Positions 12,595 through 22,896 of a DNA stretch of 64,000 bases are shown here, piece by piece. Made by a program: the position numbers and the translations under genes. The notes beneath the pieces were generated by a model. The model was not told the DNA's origin. It saw only the letters and a program-made list of their open reading frames with translations, and ran no database searches. The DNA is from Apium graveolens (lineage: Eukaryota; Streptophyta; Magnoliopsida; Apiales; Apiaceae): NCBI RefSeq assembly GCF_009905375.1, contig NC_133647.1, positions 80,690,442 to 80,754,441 on the forward strand. Reading direction: 5' to 3'. Every line of letters starts with the position of its first letter. Positions within the stretch are counted from its first letter, which is position 1.

Positions 12595-12718
12595 TGTTAG
12601 GCAATGAATACATCACAGGGGGGTGAATGTGTTTTGGATATTTTTAAGGCTTTTTGAATGTTTGTTAGTTGGTGAACAAAGAAGATAAGAAATGCATCAA
12701 TATTATGTTAACTGAAAA
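12595..12718 (-). mobile_element. Sirevirus LTR end fragment
   Basis: TGTTAGGCAATGAATACATC followed by GGGGGGTGAATG resembles the + strand start of the other Sirevirus LTRs in this window (25682, 45445, 46916, 53039). Only about 120 bp remain before gag-like sequence. The adjacent structure (LTR scrap next to the middle of gag) implies deletion or rearrangement. Confidence 0.45.
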
Positions 12719-13954
12719 TAAACAAATACAAAGTTATTGCTTTTGTTTATCACGATCTTTCGATTTTTATTTTTCTTCTTCTTTCCTGTATTCTCTTTTT
12801 TAACTTCCTTGATTGGCTTCTTGGGGATTTGATCAACCATGGGCTTCTTCTCAGCTTTAGAAGTTAGAGTTGTTTCTGTACATTTTTTTTCATTATCTTC
12901 ATCAGCAATTTCTTGCTTTATGATCAACTCTTATTCACTGAAATTTACCTCACATGCTTTGAACATAGGTGAACCGACCTTTCTTAGAATAGCTGGGACA
13001 TCTTCACTTACAGTTGTTTTTACCTTTTCACCATCAACTTTCTTGTTGATGTTCAATACATCATAATCCAAGCCAATAGCTATGTTAGCACATGGCTTGT
13101 TCTTCTCATGGTACTGACCAACTAACTGAGATGCATTTCCGAATGATTTCAGTTTCACTTTATTCTTTCTCTAGCTTCTTCCTCAACACATCTTCTATCT
13201 CAATAGCATAATTTAGCTTGTTCTTTAAATATTCATTTTCTTGCTTGACAGTTTTAAGCTCAATAAGCTGCAGTTCTAGATCTTGTTTCTCAATCTAAAG
13301 CTTCTTATTAGCTTTTAATAGCTTACTGAGCTCTTCAGTAGCTGCTACCAAACTAGTATGGATATGGAACATTTCCATGCTCATATTTTCAACAGTCTCC
13401 ATATATTGACTAGCATTCAAATCAATAGTAGTAAGAGTTGGTACCTTTGTTTTTGATGAAGATGACTCTCCTTTCTCCAAGGCCATGAGTACATAGTTTC
13501 CAAATTCCTCATCTTCATTGTTGTCAGAATTATCCCAACTCTTTCTTTCTACAATATAAGCTTTACCCTGTTTCTTTTTTAGAAGAGCTTCATACTTTGC
13601 TTCCAATTCAAGATAAGCCTTGTCCTTTTCTAGTTTCTTTGGCTTTCTGCATTCTGTGGAAAAATGGCCTAATTCGTCACAATTGAAACATCTAATTTTG
13701 ATCTATCAACAGACGCAGTTTTGTAGCCACTATTGCCACCATAGTTGTACTGTGCTTTTCCTTTCCAGCTGTTTTCCTTGTTGGATGTTTGTCCCTTATT
13801 TTTGAAGAACTTTGGCTTCTTTACTCTAATGTTAGAGAATTTTCTTGCTAAGTAAGCTATGGACTGATCTAACTCATCCAGATCATCTAAAGTTTAGAAT
13901 GCATCCTCTTCAAGTTCAAGAATAACTTGCTTCTTCATTTGCTCATTGCTTTTT
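12719..13954 (-). pseudogene. Sirevirus SV-F: gag fragment
   Basis: On the - strand this reads the C-terminal two thirds of a Copia gag: LDQSIAYLARKFSNIRVKKP, a CCHC zinc knuckle CFNCDELGHF followed by a shifted ECRKPKK, then a long acidic/lysine-rich coiled-coil region (13606-13295, 13158-12931) and NKSNN near 12720. Stops and frameshifts are frequent. The N-terminal capsid-like domain is missing because the sequence switches at about 13955 to the truncated LTR of T3, with an 11-base overlap (CTCCATCCATA) that fits both partners. Confidence 0.7.
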
Positions 13955-15151
13955 CTCCATCCATAATTCACCATAACAGCCCCAACAACTCAAAATTATC
14001 AATTTATACTATTCTCAAACATGAATTTAAACTATACTTAAGTTCATTAATCAATACTCCAAGAATTACAACTCCAAAACATCACAAAGCCAACTAACCT
14101 CTACATACACAACAATCAAGCCTCTCATGAACTATAACAACAAAACTAAACCTAATACTCAAGTAAAGTTAGGGTTTGGAGGGGTTATACCTTCCTTGGA
14201 GAGTGGAGAATCAAGTAATTAGCTTGGAATCACCCTTAAAAGTCCTTATCCAAGCTTAATCTAAACAAAAATTCAAGAACAAAAATTTTAGTTCTTGAAA
14301 AACACTATTCGCCATCTTCTTCCATGATTTTTAGGAAGAGATTGTGAATGAATTAGAAGCTCAAAATTATAGGATAGCTATATCTATGCATAAGAAGTCT
14401 TAGATAATTACCTTGCTAATTAACAAAGCTTGGAACTAGGATTTTGAATTTTCTTTCTTTGAACAAGAAAAGAAGTCGAGAGCTTTTGATGAAGAAGGTG
14501 AAATAGCTTTGTGTTTTTGGTGAAAATGAATTGTTGGTTGACTTGGTGGATTTGTTTTGTTTTGATTAATTACCTTTTTAACCATGAAAAATTGTGTGGT
14601 TATTAATCAACCACACCTCCTTCCCTTATATCATGCTTAGGTCATCATGTGATGTCACTCTCCCACACTTGTCCTCTTCTTGTTGGTTTGATGACATCAT
14701 CATCCCTAACCTCCTTGATTAACTCTTAATTGCTTGCCTAATGACCGCTGATCTGTTATACGGTTCGCTTAACTTTCGTTCTCGTTTATCGTTTGAGGGA
14801 TCATACCCGGGATCTTATTACTTGGGTTCCCTTAACCTTTCTCAATACATTATATTCCTTTTATGATCCTCTCTTAAAATCCTTGAATTTAAATCCTTTT
14901 TATCCTGTTACCTTATACTCAATTCTTTCGGTATCTGGTGGATTTTCGGGAAAAATCAAAGTGTTCGGATTTGGATTCTGACGATCTTTACATACACTTA
15001 TTTAACATATAGAGTACTAATACGATCTCAGAATAACAATAAAAGAACTCCTACATAGTGTGACATGAAAAGTTTTCTTATTCAGCAATATCAGCAAAAA
15101 CACTATTCATAAGGGTTACAAAAAAAAATTCAAAATTGTGGGATTATTACA
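13955..15151 (-). mobile_element. truncated 3' LTR of Tekay element T3
   Basis: Matches 23781-24977 of the 5' LTR over its full 1.2 kb with about two dozen differences by eye, and ends GATTATTACA next to the polypurine tract. The remaining 2.7 kb of the LTR (equivalent of 21109-23780) is missing, replaced by SV-F gag. A deletion after insertion therefore removed the outer part of this LTR together with the flanking target (the rest of SV-B). Confidence 0.85.
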
Positions 15152-15165
15152 GTCTCCCCTCCTTA
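15152..15165 (-). other. polypurine tract of T3
   Basis: On the - strand AAGGAGGGGAGAC directly precedes the LTR start TGTAATAATCC. The same tract precedes the T5 LTR at 63112. It primes plus-strand DNA synthesis. Confidence 0.85.
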
Positions 15166-15184
15166 AAAGGATTCCGTCCTGGAA

Positions 15185-15487
15185 TCAAATAGAAAACAAA
15201 TGGGGGTACTTTTCTAGCACTGCGCTCTCTAGCTCCCAAGTTGATTCTTCCACATTATGATTCTGCCACAGCACTCTGACTAGCTTGATCACTTTGTTCC
15301 GAAGCACCTGCTCCTTTTTATCCATAATCTTTACTGGTTTCTCCACGTAAGTCAGATCTGGTTGCATATCCACATGCTCGTACTCCACTATGTGTCTGGC
15401 ATCCCGATGATACTTCCTTAGCATTGACACATGGAACACATTATGAACTTGTTGTAGGTTCGGGGGTAAGGCTAGCTCGTAAGCCAA
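15185..15487 (-). pseudogene. T3 pol C-terminus with chromodomain-like tail
   Basis: The frame reads YELALPPNLQQVHNVFHVSM, then DLTYVEKPVKIMDKKEQ and a tail with VLWQNHNVEESTWE ending EKYPHLFSI. This is the integrase C-terminal region plus the chromodomain typical of Tekay/Del chromoviruses, thought to direct insertion into particular chromatin. It is separated from the integrase frame by a deletion of roughly 70 bp relative to T5 that removes the G-P-F motif region, so it cannot be translated as part of an intact integrase. It stops at TAG just before the polypurine tract. Confidence 0.85.
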
Positions 15488-15499
15488 CTTCCTTTCTTT

Positions 15500-16146
15500 C
15501 TATCTCCTTGTCCAAGGGGATACTTTTAGTAGTACTAAGTCCCCTACTCCATACTCCTTGTCCTTTCGGGCTAGGTCTCCATATTTCTTCTGTCTGTCTT
15601 GGGCTGCTACCAACCGTCCTCTGATGAGATCCACTATGTTTTTGGTCCTTTGGACCACTTCGGGTCCGAGCATCTTCCGCTCTCCTACTTCATCCCAGTA
15701 TAAGGGAGATCGACACCTTCTTCCGTACAGGGCCTCATAAGGCGGCATTCCGATGCTAGCATGAAATCTATTGTTATAAGAAAACTCGATCAATGGCAAG
15801 TGATCATCCCAACTTCCTTTAATGTCTATTGCACAGACTCTCAACATATCCTCTAGTGTCTGGATGGTCCTTTCACTCTGCCCATCCGTCTGGGGATGGT
15901 AAGCGGTACTCATATTTAACTTGGTCCCCGCACATTCTTGAAAGCTCCTCCAAAATCTGGAGTTGAACCTGGGGTCTCGGTCTGAGACAATGGACACTGG
16001 GACTCCATGTCGCGTCACTATTTCCTTAAGGTAAATGTCCACCAGTCTATCGACTGTGTATCTCTCATTGATAGGAATGAAATGAGCTGACTTTGTCAGT
16101 CGGTCTATAATCACCCATATGGCATCATGGTTGGCTTTCGTCCTGG
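15500..16146 (-). pseudogene. T3 integrase catalytic core, shifted frame
   Basis: Continues the integrase after a one-base loss near 16146: IDRLTKSAHFIPINERYT, the second catalytic Asp in VSDRDPRF and the catalytic Glu in GQSERTIQTLED, followed by YGRRCRSPLYWDEVGER and VGDLVLLKVSP. It ends at a stop created by the adjoining deletion. Only the frameshift separates it from the main gag-pol frame, which holds the first catalytic Asp ([11 protein letters not shown]). The homology is to Ty3-type integrases. Confidence 0.9.
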
Positions 16147-19100
16147 TAAACCGACAACAAAATCCATGGCTATTTGTTCCCATTTCCATTCGGGAATCTT
16201 CGGGGGTCGTAAAAGTCCACTGGGTCTCTGGTGCTCTGCCTTTACTCTTTGGCAAGTCAAACATTTGCTTACCCATTCTGCTACGTCCCTCTTCATGTTG
16301 GGCCACCAGTAATACTCCTTCAAATCCCTATACATCTTAGTGCTTCCCGGGTGAATGGAATATCTTGAACTATGGCTTTCATCCAAAATCTCATCTTTAA
16401 GCTCTTGAACGTTCGGAACCCAAATCCGGTAGGAGTACCTCATTATCCCTTTATTATCTCTCTCAGTATGGATCTCTTCTCCTGTCATTGATTCTCTGCC
16501 TTCATTCATTACTTTCTCTTGGCACAATCTAATCTTTTCCAATAACTCTGGCTGCATCGAGATCTCAAACAGCTTTTCAATTCCGGTTCCGGTTACCTTT
16601 ACTTCTATTTCCATTTTCTCGAAATCCTTTATCAATTCTTCCGAAGTCGTTATCATTCTGAGTCTTTCCTTTCTACTAAGGGCATCAGCCACCACATTGG
16701 CTTTCCCCGGATGGTAGAGAATCTCACAATCATAGTCCTTGATTAGCTCTAACCATCTCCTCTGGCGCATGTTGAGCTCTTTCTGCGTAAATATGTACTT
16801 GAGGCTCTTATGGTCTGTGAAAATCTCGCACTTCTCCCCATACAAGTAGTGCCTCCAAATTTTTAAGGAAAAAACTATTGCCGCGAGCTCAAGGTCATGA
16901 GTAGGATATCTAATCTTATATTCCTTCAGTTGTCTCGACGCATACGCAATCACTTTACCGTGTTGCATAAGCACACACCCTAATCCTTTATGCGACGCGT
17001 CACTATATATCACAAAATCTCCTTTTCCTTCTGGCAATGCCAACACCGGGGCCGTTACCAACCTTTTCTTTAATTCCTGAAAACTGTTCTCGCATTTCTC
17101 CATCCATTCAAACTTCTCTGTCTTACGAGTAAGTCGTGTCAAAGGGGCTGCGATCTTCGCAAAGTCCTGTACAAATCTACGATAGTAGCCGGCCAATCCT
17201 ATGAAACTCCTTACCTCTGTGGGTGTGGTTGGCCTTTCCCAATTTGAGACCGCCTCTATCTTGGAGGGGTCGACCAATACTCCTTCTTTATTGATCACAT
17301 GTCCTAAAAACTGTACTTCATTCCGCCAGAATTCACACTTCGAGAATTTGGCATATAACTGTTCCTCTCTGAGTATTCCTAGAGCTATCCCCAAATGCTC
17401 TGCATGTTCTTCCTCAGTCCTTGAGTAGATTAAAATATCATCGTTAAAAACTATCACATACTTGTCCAAGTACTTCTTAAATACTCTGTTCATTAAATCC
17501 ATAAAAGCCGTTGGGGCGTTGGTTAATCCAAAGGACATTACCAAGAACTCATAGTGCCCATACCTGGTACAGAACGCTGTCTTGGGAATATCTTCGGGTT
17601 TAATCTTTAGTTGGTGATATCCAGTTCTCAGGTCAATCTTGGAAAAATAAACAGCATCCTTTAGTTGGTCGAACAGATCGTCTTTTCTAGGTAACGGGTA
17701 CCTGTTCTTTATGGTTAGCTTGTTCAACTCTCGATAGTCAATGCACAGCCTCATGCTCCCATCTTTCTTCTTAACAAATAACACTGGTGCTCCCCACGGA
17801 GACACACTGGGTCTTATCATACCCTTATCCAAGAGTTCCTGTAATTCGGTAGCTAATTCCTTCATTTCTAATGGGGCTAACCGGTAAGGTGCTTTTGAAA
17901 CTGGCGCCGTCCCTGGGGCCAACTCAATAGCAAATTCAATCACTCTATCGGGTGGTAATCCCGGAAGGTCTTGTGGGAATACATCTTCAAATTCGTTGAC
18001 TACCGGAATATCTTGTAAGTTAGGCACCTCCTTCTGCATGTCCACCACATAGGCTAGGTAAGCCTCATTTCCTTTTCGTAGCATCCTTTTTGCCTGGGCC
18101 ATAGTCAAAAATTTCTGCGTCTGCCTCTTTCCTCTAAATATGACTTCTTTCTTTCCTGGGATATTCAATTTAACTTTCTTCCCCTTACAGTCTATCTGAG
18201 CATCATTGCTAGATAGCCAGTCCATTCCCAAAATTACATCAAACTCCCCTAATTTAAAAGGAATCATATCAACACTAAAAGATTGTTCCCCTATGCCTAA
18301 CTCACAGGCGGGGTGAATCTGGTTAACAGGAATAACTTCATGATTGGCTATTTCTACTTGTAAGGGTTCTATTAAGGGTTCAGCCTTAAATCTTAATTTA
18401 CGCGCAAAGTCCTTTGATATAAAAGATTTAGTTGCTCCCGAATCAAATAAAACATTTGCACTGACTGAATTTAGAGAAAGGGTACCTGCTATCACATCTG
18501 AGTCTTTCATAGCATCCTGGACTGTTATGTTGAAAGTCCTCGCAGTAGGTGGCTTATTGGAGGCAGCCCTGCTGGCTCCTGAAGCTGCTGGTTTGTTCAT
18601 TGGGCATTCCCTCTTCCAATGACCCGGGCGTCCACACTGATGACAAGTGGTGGTTGGAATGACAACAGGGGTTGATGAAGGGCACTTAGTTGAATAGTGA
18701 CCCTCTCGACCGCAATTAAAGCAGGTTACTGGATTTCCTTTACACTCCCCAGTATGCATCATTCCACAAGTGTTACAGGCTGGCAATGGAGGTCGAGATT
18801 GGTTGGAATAGGACATTCTTGACTTCTGGCCGCTCTGGCTCACATTCACACTCATTGGCTGCTTAAACCCAATATTCCTTCCCGGTAGGGACACTGCTCC
18901 TTGATTAAATCTAGTTGGGAAGCTCCTTCCTGCGGAACCTCCACCCATGCTCATACTTTTCCTCTTTATTCCCTTCTTCTCTCTTTCCTTCTGCATCTGT
19001 TCACTTCCGGCTTCTACAATTGTTGCCTTTTGCACCAGAGTGGCATAATCAGTAAGCTCAAGGATTGCCACCCTATTCTGAATCCACGGTTTCAGTCCCT

Positions 19101-19833
19101 GCTGAAACCTCCTAGCTTTCTTTTCCTCGATGCTCACAAACTCCGGCACGAACTTTGATAACTCAGTAAATTTTGCTTCGTACTCTGCTATGGATAAGTT
19201 ATTCTGCTTTAGCTCCAAGAACTTGAGCTCCATCTGGTTCTCCATAAACCTCGGGAAATACTTTCCCAAAAACAATTGACTGAACCTCACCCAGGTTATG
19301 ATAGCATCTGTCTCCATATTTTTCTTGGCCTCCCACCAGTAGTTGGCCTCTCCTTTCAGAAGGTAGGTACCAAATACTGTCTTCTGTGCCTCATCGGTAC
19401 TCAGAATCTCAAAGGATTTCTCCATTTCCTTTAACCATGCCCTTGCCTCAACTGGGTCGGCTGATCCGTGGAACTCAGGGGTCTTAAGGGACTTGAAAGC
19501 CCTGAAAGAGTTTGCCACAACATTGTTATTTCCTTGAGGGGGTGGGTTGGGTTGACGTTCCAAGTTCTGCCTTAGTAGTTGCATGAACTGGCCCATAGGA
19601 TCCATGCCTGGGTTTGGTACTGGTTGTTCAACCTCAGTTTCTCCTTCTTCAGCCTCTATCTCAAATCCCTCAACATCATATGTTTCCTCCTCCTCTTCAT
19701 ATAGGGAGTCATCATGTTCAACATAATCCTCATCTTCCTCTTCACTGTGTTCCTGGTTCCTATCATCCTGGTTATGGCTTCCCTGGTCCTCAGATCCAGG
19801 GTTCTCCCTAGTTCCAATCTCTCTTGGCGGCAT
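16111..19833 (-). CDS. T3 Tekay-type gag-pol polyprotein (open to mid-integrase)
   Basis: A 1,240-codon frame from ATG 19833 (MPPREIG), chosen because stops lie upstream and an acidic leader follows. Order: acidic N-terminus (1-75), retrotransposon gag domain (about 105-270), a zinc-binding cluster [12 protein letters not shown] (353-364), CCHC knuckles [14 protein letters not shown] and [14 protein letters not shown] (371-410), aspartic protease D-S-G (464-466), reverse transcriptase with [13 protein letters not shown] (730-742) and FNDD (796-799), RNase H with D945, E982, D1007, D1050, then the integrase zinc region and first catalytic Asp. The RT box reads FNDD where FIDD or YVDD is usual; both catalytic Asp are kept. 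The frame ends early because of a one-base deletion near 16146. This is the autonomous backbone of a chromovirus, copying RNA to DNA and integrating it. Confidence 0.93.
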   Translation of the reverse strand: MPPREIGTRENPGSEDQGSHNQDDRNQEHSEEEDEDYVEHDDSLYEEEEETYDVEGFEIEAEEGETEVEQPVPNPGMDPMGQFMQLLRQNLERQPNPPPQGNNNVVANSFRAFKSLKTPEFHGSADPVEARAWLKEMEKSFEILSTDEAQKTVFGTYLLKGEANYWWEAKKNMETDAIITWVRFSQLFLGKYFPRFMENQMELKFLELKQNNLSIAEYEAKFTELSKFVPEFVSIEEKKARRFQQGLKPWIQNRVAILELTDYATLVQKATIVEAGSEQMQKEREKKGIKRKSMSMGGGSAGRSFPTRFNQGAVSLPGRNIGFKQPMSVNVSQSGQKSRMSYSNQSRPPLPACNTCGMMHTGECKGNPVTCFNCGREGHYSTKCPSSTPVVIPTTTCHQCGRPGHWKRECPMNKPAASGASRAASNKPPTARTFNITVQDAMKDSDVIAGTLSLNSVSANVLFDSGATKSFISKDFARKLRFKAEPLIEPLQVEIANHEVIPVNQIHPACELGIGEQSFSVDMIPFKLGEFDVILGMDWLSSNDAQIDCKGKKVKLNIPGKKEVIFRGKRQTQKFLTMAQAKRMLRKGNEAYLAYVVDMQKEVPNLQDIPVVNEFEDVFPQDLPGLPPDRVIEFAIELAPGTAPVSKAPYRLAPLEMKELATELQELLDKGMIRPSVSPWGAPVLFVKKKDGSMRLCIDYRELNKLTIKNRYPLPRKDDLFDQLKDAVYFSKIDLRTGYHQLKIKPEDIPKTAFCTRYGHYEFLVMSFGLTNAPTAFMDLMNRVFKKYLDKYVIVFNDDILIYSRTEEEHAEHLGIALGILREEQLYAKFSKCEFWRNEVQFLGHVINKEGVLVDPSKIEAVSNWERPTTPTEVRSFIGLAGYYRRFVQDFAKIAAPLTRLTRKTEKFEWMEKCENSFQELKKRLVTAPVLALPEGKGDFVIYSDASHKGLGCVLMQHGKVIAYASRQLKEYKIRYPTHDLELAAIVFSLKIWRHYLYGEKCEIFTDHKSLKYIFTQKELNMRQRRWLELIKDYDCEILYHPGKANVVADALSRKERLRMITTSEELIKDFEKMEIEVKVTGTGIEKLFEISMQPELLEKIRLCQEKVMNEGRESMTGEEIHTERDNKGIMRYSYRIWVPNVQELKDEILDESHSSRYSIHPGSTKMYRDLKEYYWWPNMKRDVAEWVSKCLTCQRVKAEHQRPSGLLRPPKIPEWKWEQIAMDFVVGLPGRKPTMMPYG

Positions 19834-20257
19834 GATGCTGATAAATATTTGCGAAATTTAATGTTAGGTCACAATCATACACAACATTGTGCCTTGCACA
19901 GTTCTATAATGGGGAGAATGTATCTCGCAATTCTATTATACTATGACAGTTCTAATAAGAAGTGCAGTAATAATAATGATAAAAACAGTGATCTCGTCAC
20001 TAAGGAACTGAATTGAAAGAAAACAAATATATACATAATGCGAGAAATACATAGTTTGATCTAGTCAAAAGTACAACAGTGCTACAGCCATCTGCCCCAA
20101 AAGTGATACACAAGAGTCTATCTATCTAGTCAGAAAAAGGGATGTTATATACAAGTCAACTATACCGGATAATTGGCTCTTACTAAGGCCTCGACTAACT
20201 AGATAACTAGAATATCCCATCGTCAGTCCTGAATCACACACCGGAGCGGGTCAGCTC
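19834..20257 (-). other. T3 spacer between leader ORF and gag
   Basis: AT-rich untranslated sequence; no ORF or repeat seen. It separates the leader ORF stop from the gag start. Confidence 0.5.
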
Positions 20258-20896
20258 CTATACCCTTTCTATCGCACGACGGAAGATATAGTCGGCCTGC
20301 CGCCTGGAGATCCTACCATGCCTGTCCCCCTGGAGCGATCTGAGTCTCGCTCGGGACGTGAGCTCTATCCCCGTCAGCTCCCTCCTCAAAGATCGGGGTA
20401 TAGTAGCCCTAGTCTCATAAGCTCGGGCACGCCTACCCACCCTCTCCGCATCCAACTCCCTCCTGACCTCATCCAGCCGGGCCTCAGCAACAACCACTCG
20501 GGTCCTCAGTACATCCTGAACATAGCCGTGGGCTAACAAAGACTGCCTATGGGCAGGGTCGAGAGGTGGTGAATCCGAAGCCGCTGGGGGTGCCTCATCG
20601 GTCTGCCTAGGCTCGGGAGTATGGGTCTCTGAGCTGTCATCATAGGGGATCCAAGATAGTGGTGGAGGGGTAGGAGCTCTGACCACTGGGAGTGAGGGTA
20701 AAGGGGTACCAATATACTCCACTATAGCTCCGACATGCTCCTCAGCTACTGGGACCTCATCCGGGTCCTCCTCATCTGAAATTGTAACAACCTCTGTCTC
20801 TGACTCCTCTGAGGGGTCCTCCTCATCCTCCTCCATCTCAGGCTCCTCCTGATCCTCGGCATCTAGCAGTGCCTCATCATGCTCACGCTCGAACAT
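20258..20896 (-). CDS. T3 leader ORF, acidic-proline/arginine-rich protein of unknown function
   Basis: A 212-codon frame in gag orientation lying between the primer-binding site and gag. The N-terminal third is extremely acidic (Glu/Asp clusters, residues 1-60), followed by a Pro/Ser/Thr-rich middle (70-115) and an arginine-rich, probably helical C-terminus (125-212) ending RRAIERV. It has higher GC than its surroundings. The start at 20896 is the first ATG after a TAG on the - strand; a possible splice acceptor (TGTGTAG/G) lies just upstream. I recognise no domain. It could be an accessory protein of this Tekay lineage or a nucleic-acid-binding chaperone, but nothing here proves a function. 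The open frame suggests recent constraint or youth. Confidence 0.6.
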   Translation of the reverse strand: MFEREHDEALLDAEDQEEPEMEEDEEDPSEESETEVVTISDEEDPDEVPVAEEHVGAIVEYIGTPLPSLPVVRAPTPPPLSWIPYDDSSETHTPEPRQTDEAPPAASDSPPLDPAHRQSLLAHGYVQDVLRTRVVVAEARLDEVRRELDAERVGRRARAYETRATIPRSLRRELTGIELTSRARLRSLQGDRHGRISRRQADYIFRRAIERV

Positions 20897-21092
20897 CTCG
20901 GGGTCCTCTATCTCATGTGCCTACACATTAAATGAGCTAAGTTACTATCATGATACTTATAAGGGTTCCCGTAAGGGTTTTAACTGTCAGTGCTACTTTA
21001 CGTAGTCCGACCATGAACTTGGCAAAAGTTCTTATTATCTTTGTGAGTTTATTATTATATCGTCGCATCATCTCTGAGGTTTATAACGCTTA
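20897..21092 (-). other. T3 leader between primer-binding site and leader ORF
   Basis: Short untranslated leader; no other signal seen. Confidence 0.4.
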
Positions 21093-21104
21093 GCTCTGAT
21101 ACCA
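21093..21104 (-). other. T3 primer-binding site (initiator tRNA-Met)
   Basis: On the - strand TGGTATCAGAGC, complementary to the 3' end of plant initiator tRNA-Met, starts four bases after the 5' LTR. It primes minus-strand DNA synthesis. Confidence 0.9.
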
Positions 21105-22651
21105 TTTCTGTAACACCCCCCGATCCGGGGTTGGGGATCCGGGTCGTCACGGTCTTTCTTTCCACAATATCACTTAACTGAATTAATAATAAATAACCTC
21201 ATGCTGTGACCCCACACTAACACACACCACAACCAGTCATAGTCTCAGAGATGAAATTGAAATAAGTACAAGTCTTTGAATCCACAATTTAAAAGTTATT
21301 ACAATCCAAAATGATTACTTGATAAGTTTACAATTAATTTCCATTATCTGCCACAAGTTATAATTATACATAATTGATTCCCAAAAGTAGAAGGTCTGAT
21401 CTACAGATAGATCTACCTCTGCAGCTATAGCAGCTACGATCTCAACGGGAAGGCGCGGGGCACTTCCCACGCTCTTGCGCTGGGTCTGCTTGAGTCTGGC
21501 CATCTTTCCTAACTGTTGTTGTGTGATGAAGAAATAAAGCAAGAGTGAGCATTACAGCTCGCAAGATAATATATAGTGTAAAGGATAATGCAAGTATCTA
21601 AATGGATAACTTACTAAAATCCTTTATCAAGTGTAATATAATTACTTACTGGATATAAGCAAAAACAAGGGATGAAGTTACCAAATACTTCACTATACTT
21701 ATATCATTTATAAAGCTACTTGAAATACCACTGTTCAAAGTATAATGAGCTTTCAACAGTTCATCACATAGATGAGACTACCAGACAAGATTTGAATAGA
21801 TTAAATCTTTGAAATATTATTGAATGAAATGAAGTTATGAGATACTTCATTAAGTCCCAATATATATATCCACATATATATCTCTTTATACATTTCCTGA
21901 AAAACTCTGTCATGTAAAGTATGAACAGAGTTCGTAACATCCAATGAATTTTTGGAAAGGAAAAGAATTGTGGCATAAACCCGATATCTTGCTGATCAGG
22001 CAAAGATACCAATAAGTAACCTTTTCTACTAGTAGATCCTGGTCGCAATAGGACCTTATGCTAGGCTGCCACTCAGCCACTTATGCATTTAATGGACTCC
22101 CACTGAGCCACTTACACTTTCATGGACGCCCATTGAGCCCATGTTGCTTATGCCGACTCGATAGATGGACTTACTTCCCGAACGTTGGGTAAGTAATCAA
22201 TTCATTTACCAAAACAGCAACCTTTTTGCGAATATAAAATACACCACAGAGCCGGATCCCTCCGGTTTTAAGCGAGTATTTAAATCCCCTTTAAAAGGAA
22301 GATCTTAAATATAAAAATGAGTTTTGGGATCCGCTATAACTTTTAAAAATCATTTTGAAGACTCGAAACACTTTAATGAGTGTTTGGAGTAATGCTGATT
22401 TAATAAAGTAAATCAGTCCCGATATATTAGAAAATATCTGAATATTATCATTTAAGTAATATTCCCATAAGGATAATCCTTATAAAAATAATTGAAGTAA
22501 AAGTTTTAAAACTCATACTTGAAATGAATAATAAATAACCAAAGATATACTTATGCGAAAGTACGATCTTTATTTGAATAATCGAAAATATGTTTGATTA
22601 TCGAAATATTATTCTTTAATAAAATAAAGAATATTATTTAGTAAATAATCG

Positions 22652-22816
22652 GAGTCATAGGTCCTCAAATGAATATTCAACTAATATTCATTAAATAATA
22701 TAAACTGAGTCATAAGTCCTCGAATGAATATTCAAGTTATATTCATTAAATAATATAAACTGAGTCATAAGTCCTCGAATAAATATTCAAGTAATATTCA
22801 TTAAATAAAATAAAGT
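22652..22816. repeat. 55-bp tandem repeat, three copies, in the T3 LTR
   Basis: Copies begin at 22652, 22707 and 22762 with GAGTCATA. Each contains an inverted repeat of the form AATGAATATT...AATATTCATT separated by about 5 bases. A related array occupies the same place in the T5 LTR (60771-60935). Confidence 0.85.
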
Positions 22817-22859
22817 TATCGAATAAACCTTATTCGATTAATAGTTTTCAAAACTATAT

Positions 22860-22860
<1 letters not shown>

Positions 22861-22890
<30 letters not shown>

Positions 22891-22896
22891 ATATAC
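22861..22896. repeat. TA microsatellite in the T3 LTR
   Basis: Thirty-six bases made almost only of TA dinucleotides. The equivalent, longer tract in T5 is at 60980-61037. Confidence 0.85.

Noticed and set aside
14793..14981. ORF of about 62 codons (MRDHTRDLITWVPL...) repeated at 24619 and on the other strand near 58600
   Set aside because: It is part of the Tekay LTR and recurs wherever the LTR does. No start context, no domain.
21093..21104. tRNA-like match to the 3' end of tRNA-Met, also at 36968, 45431 and 46902
   Set aside because: Only 12 bases complementary to tRNA, next to LTR ends: primer-binding sites, not tRNA genes.
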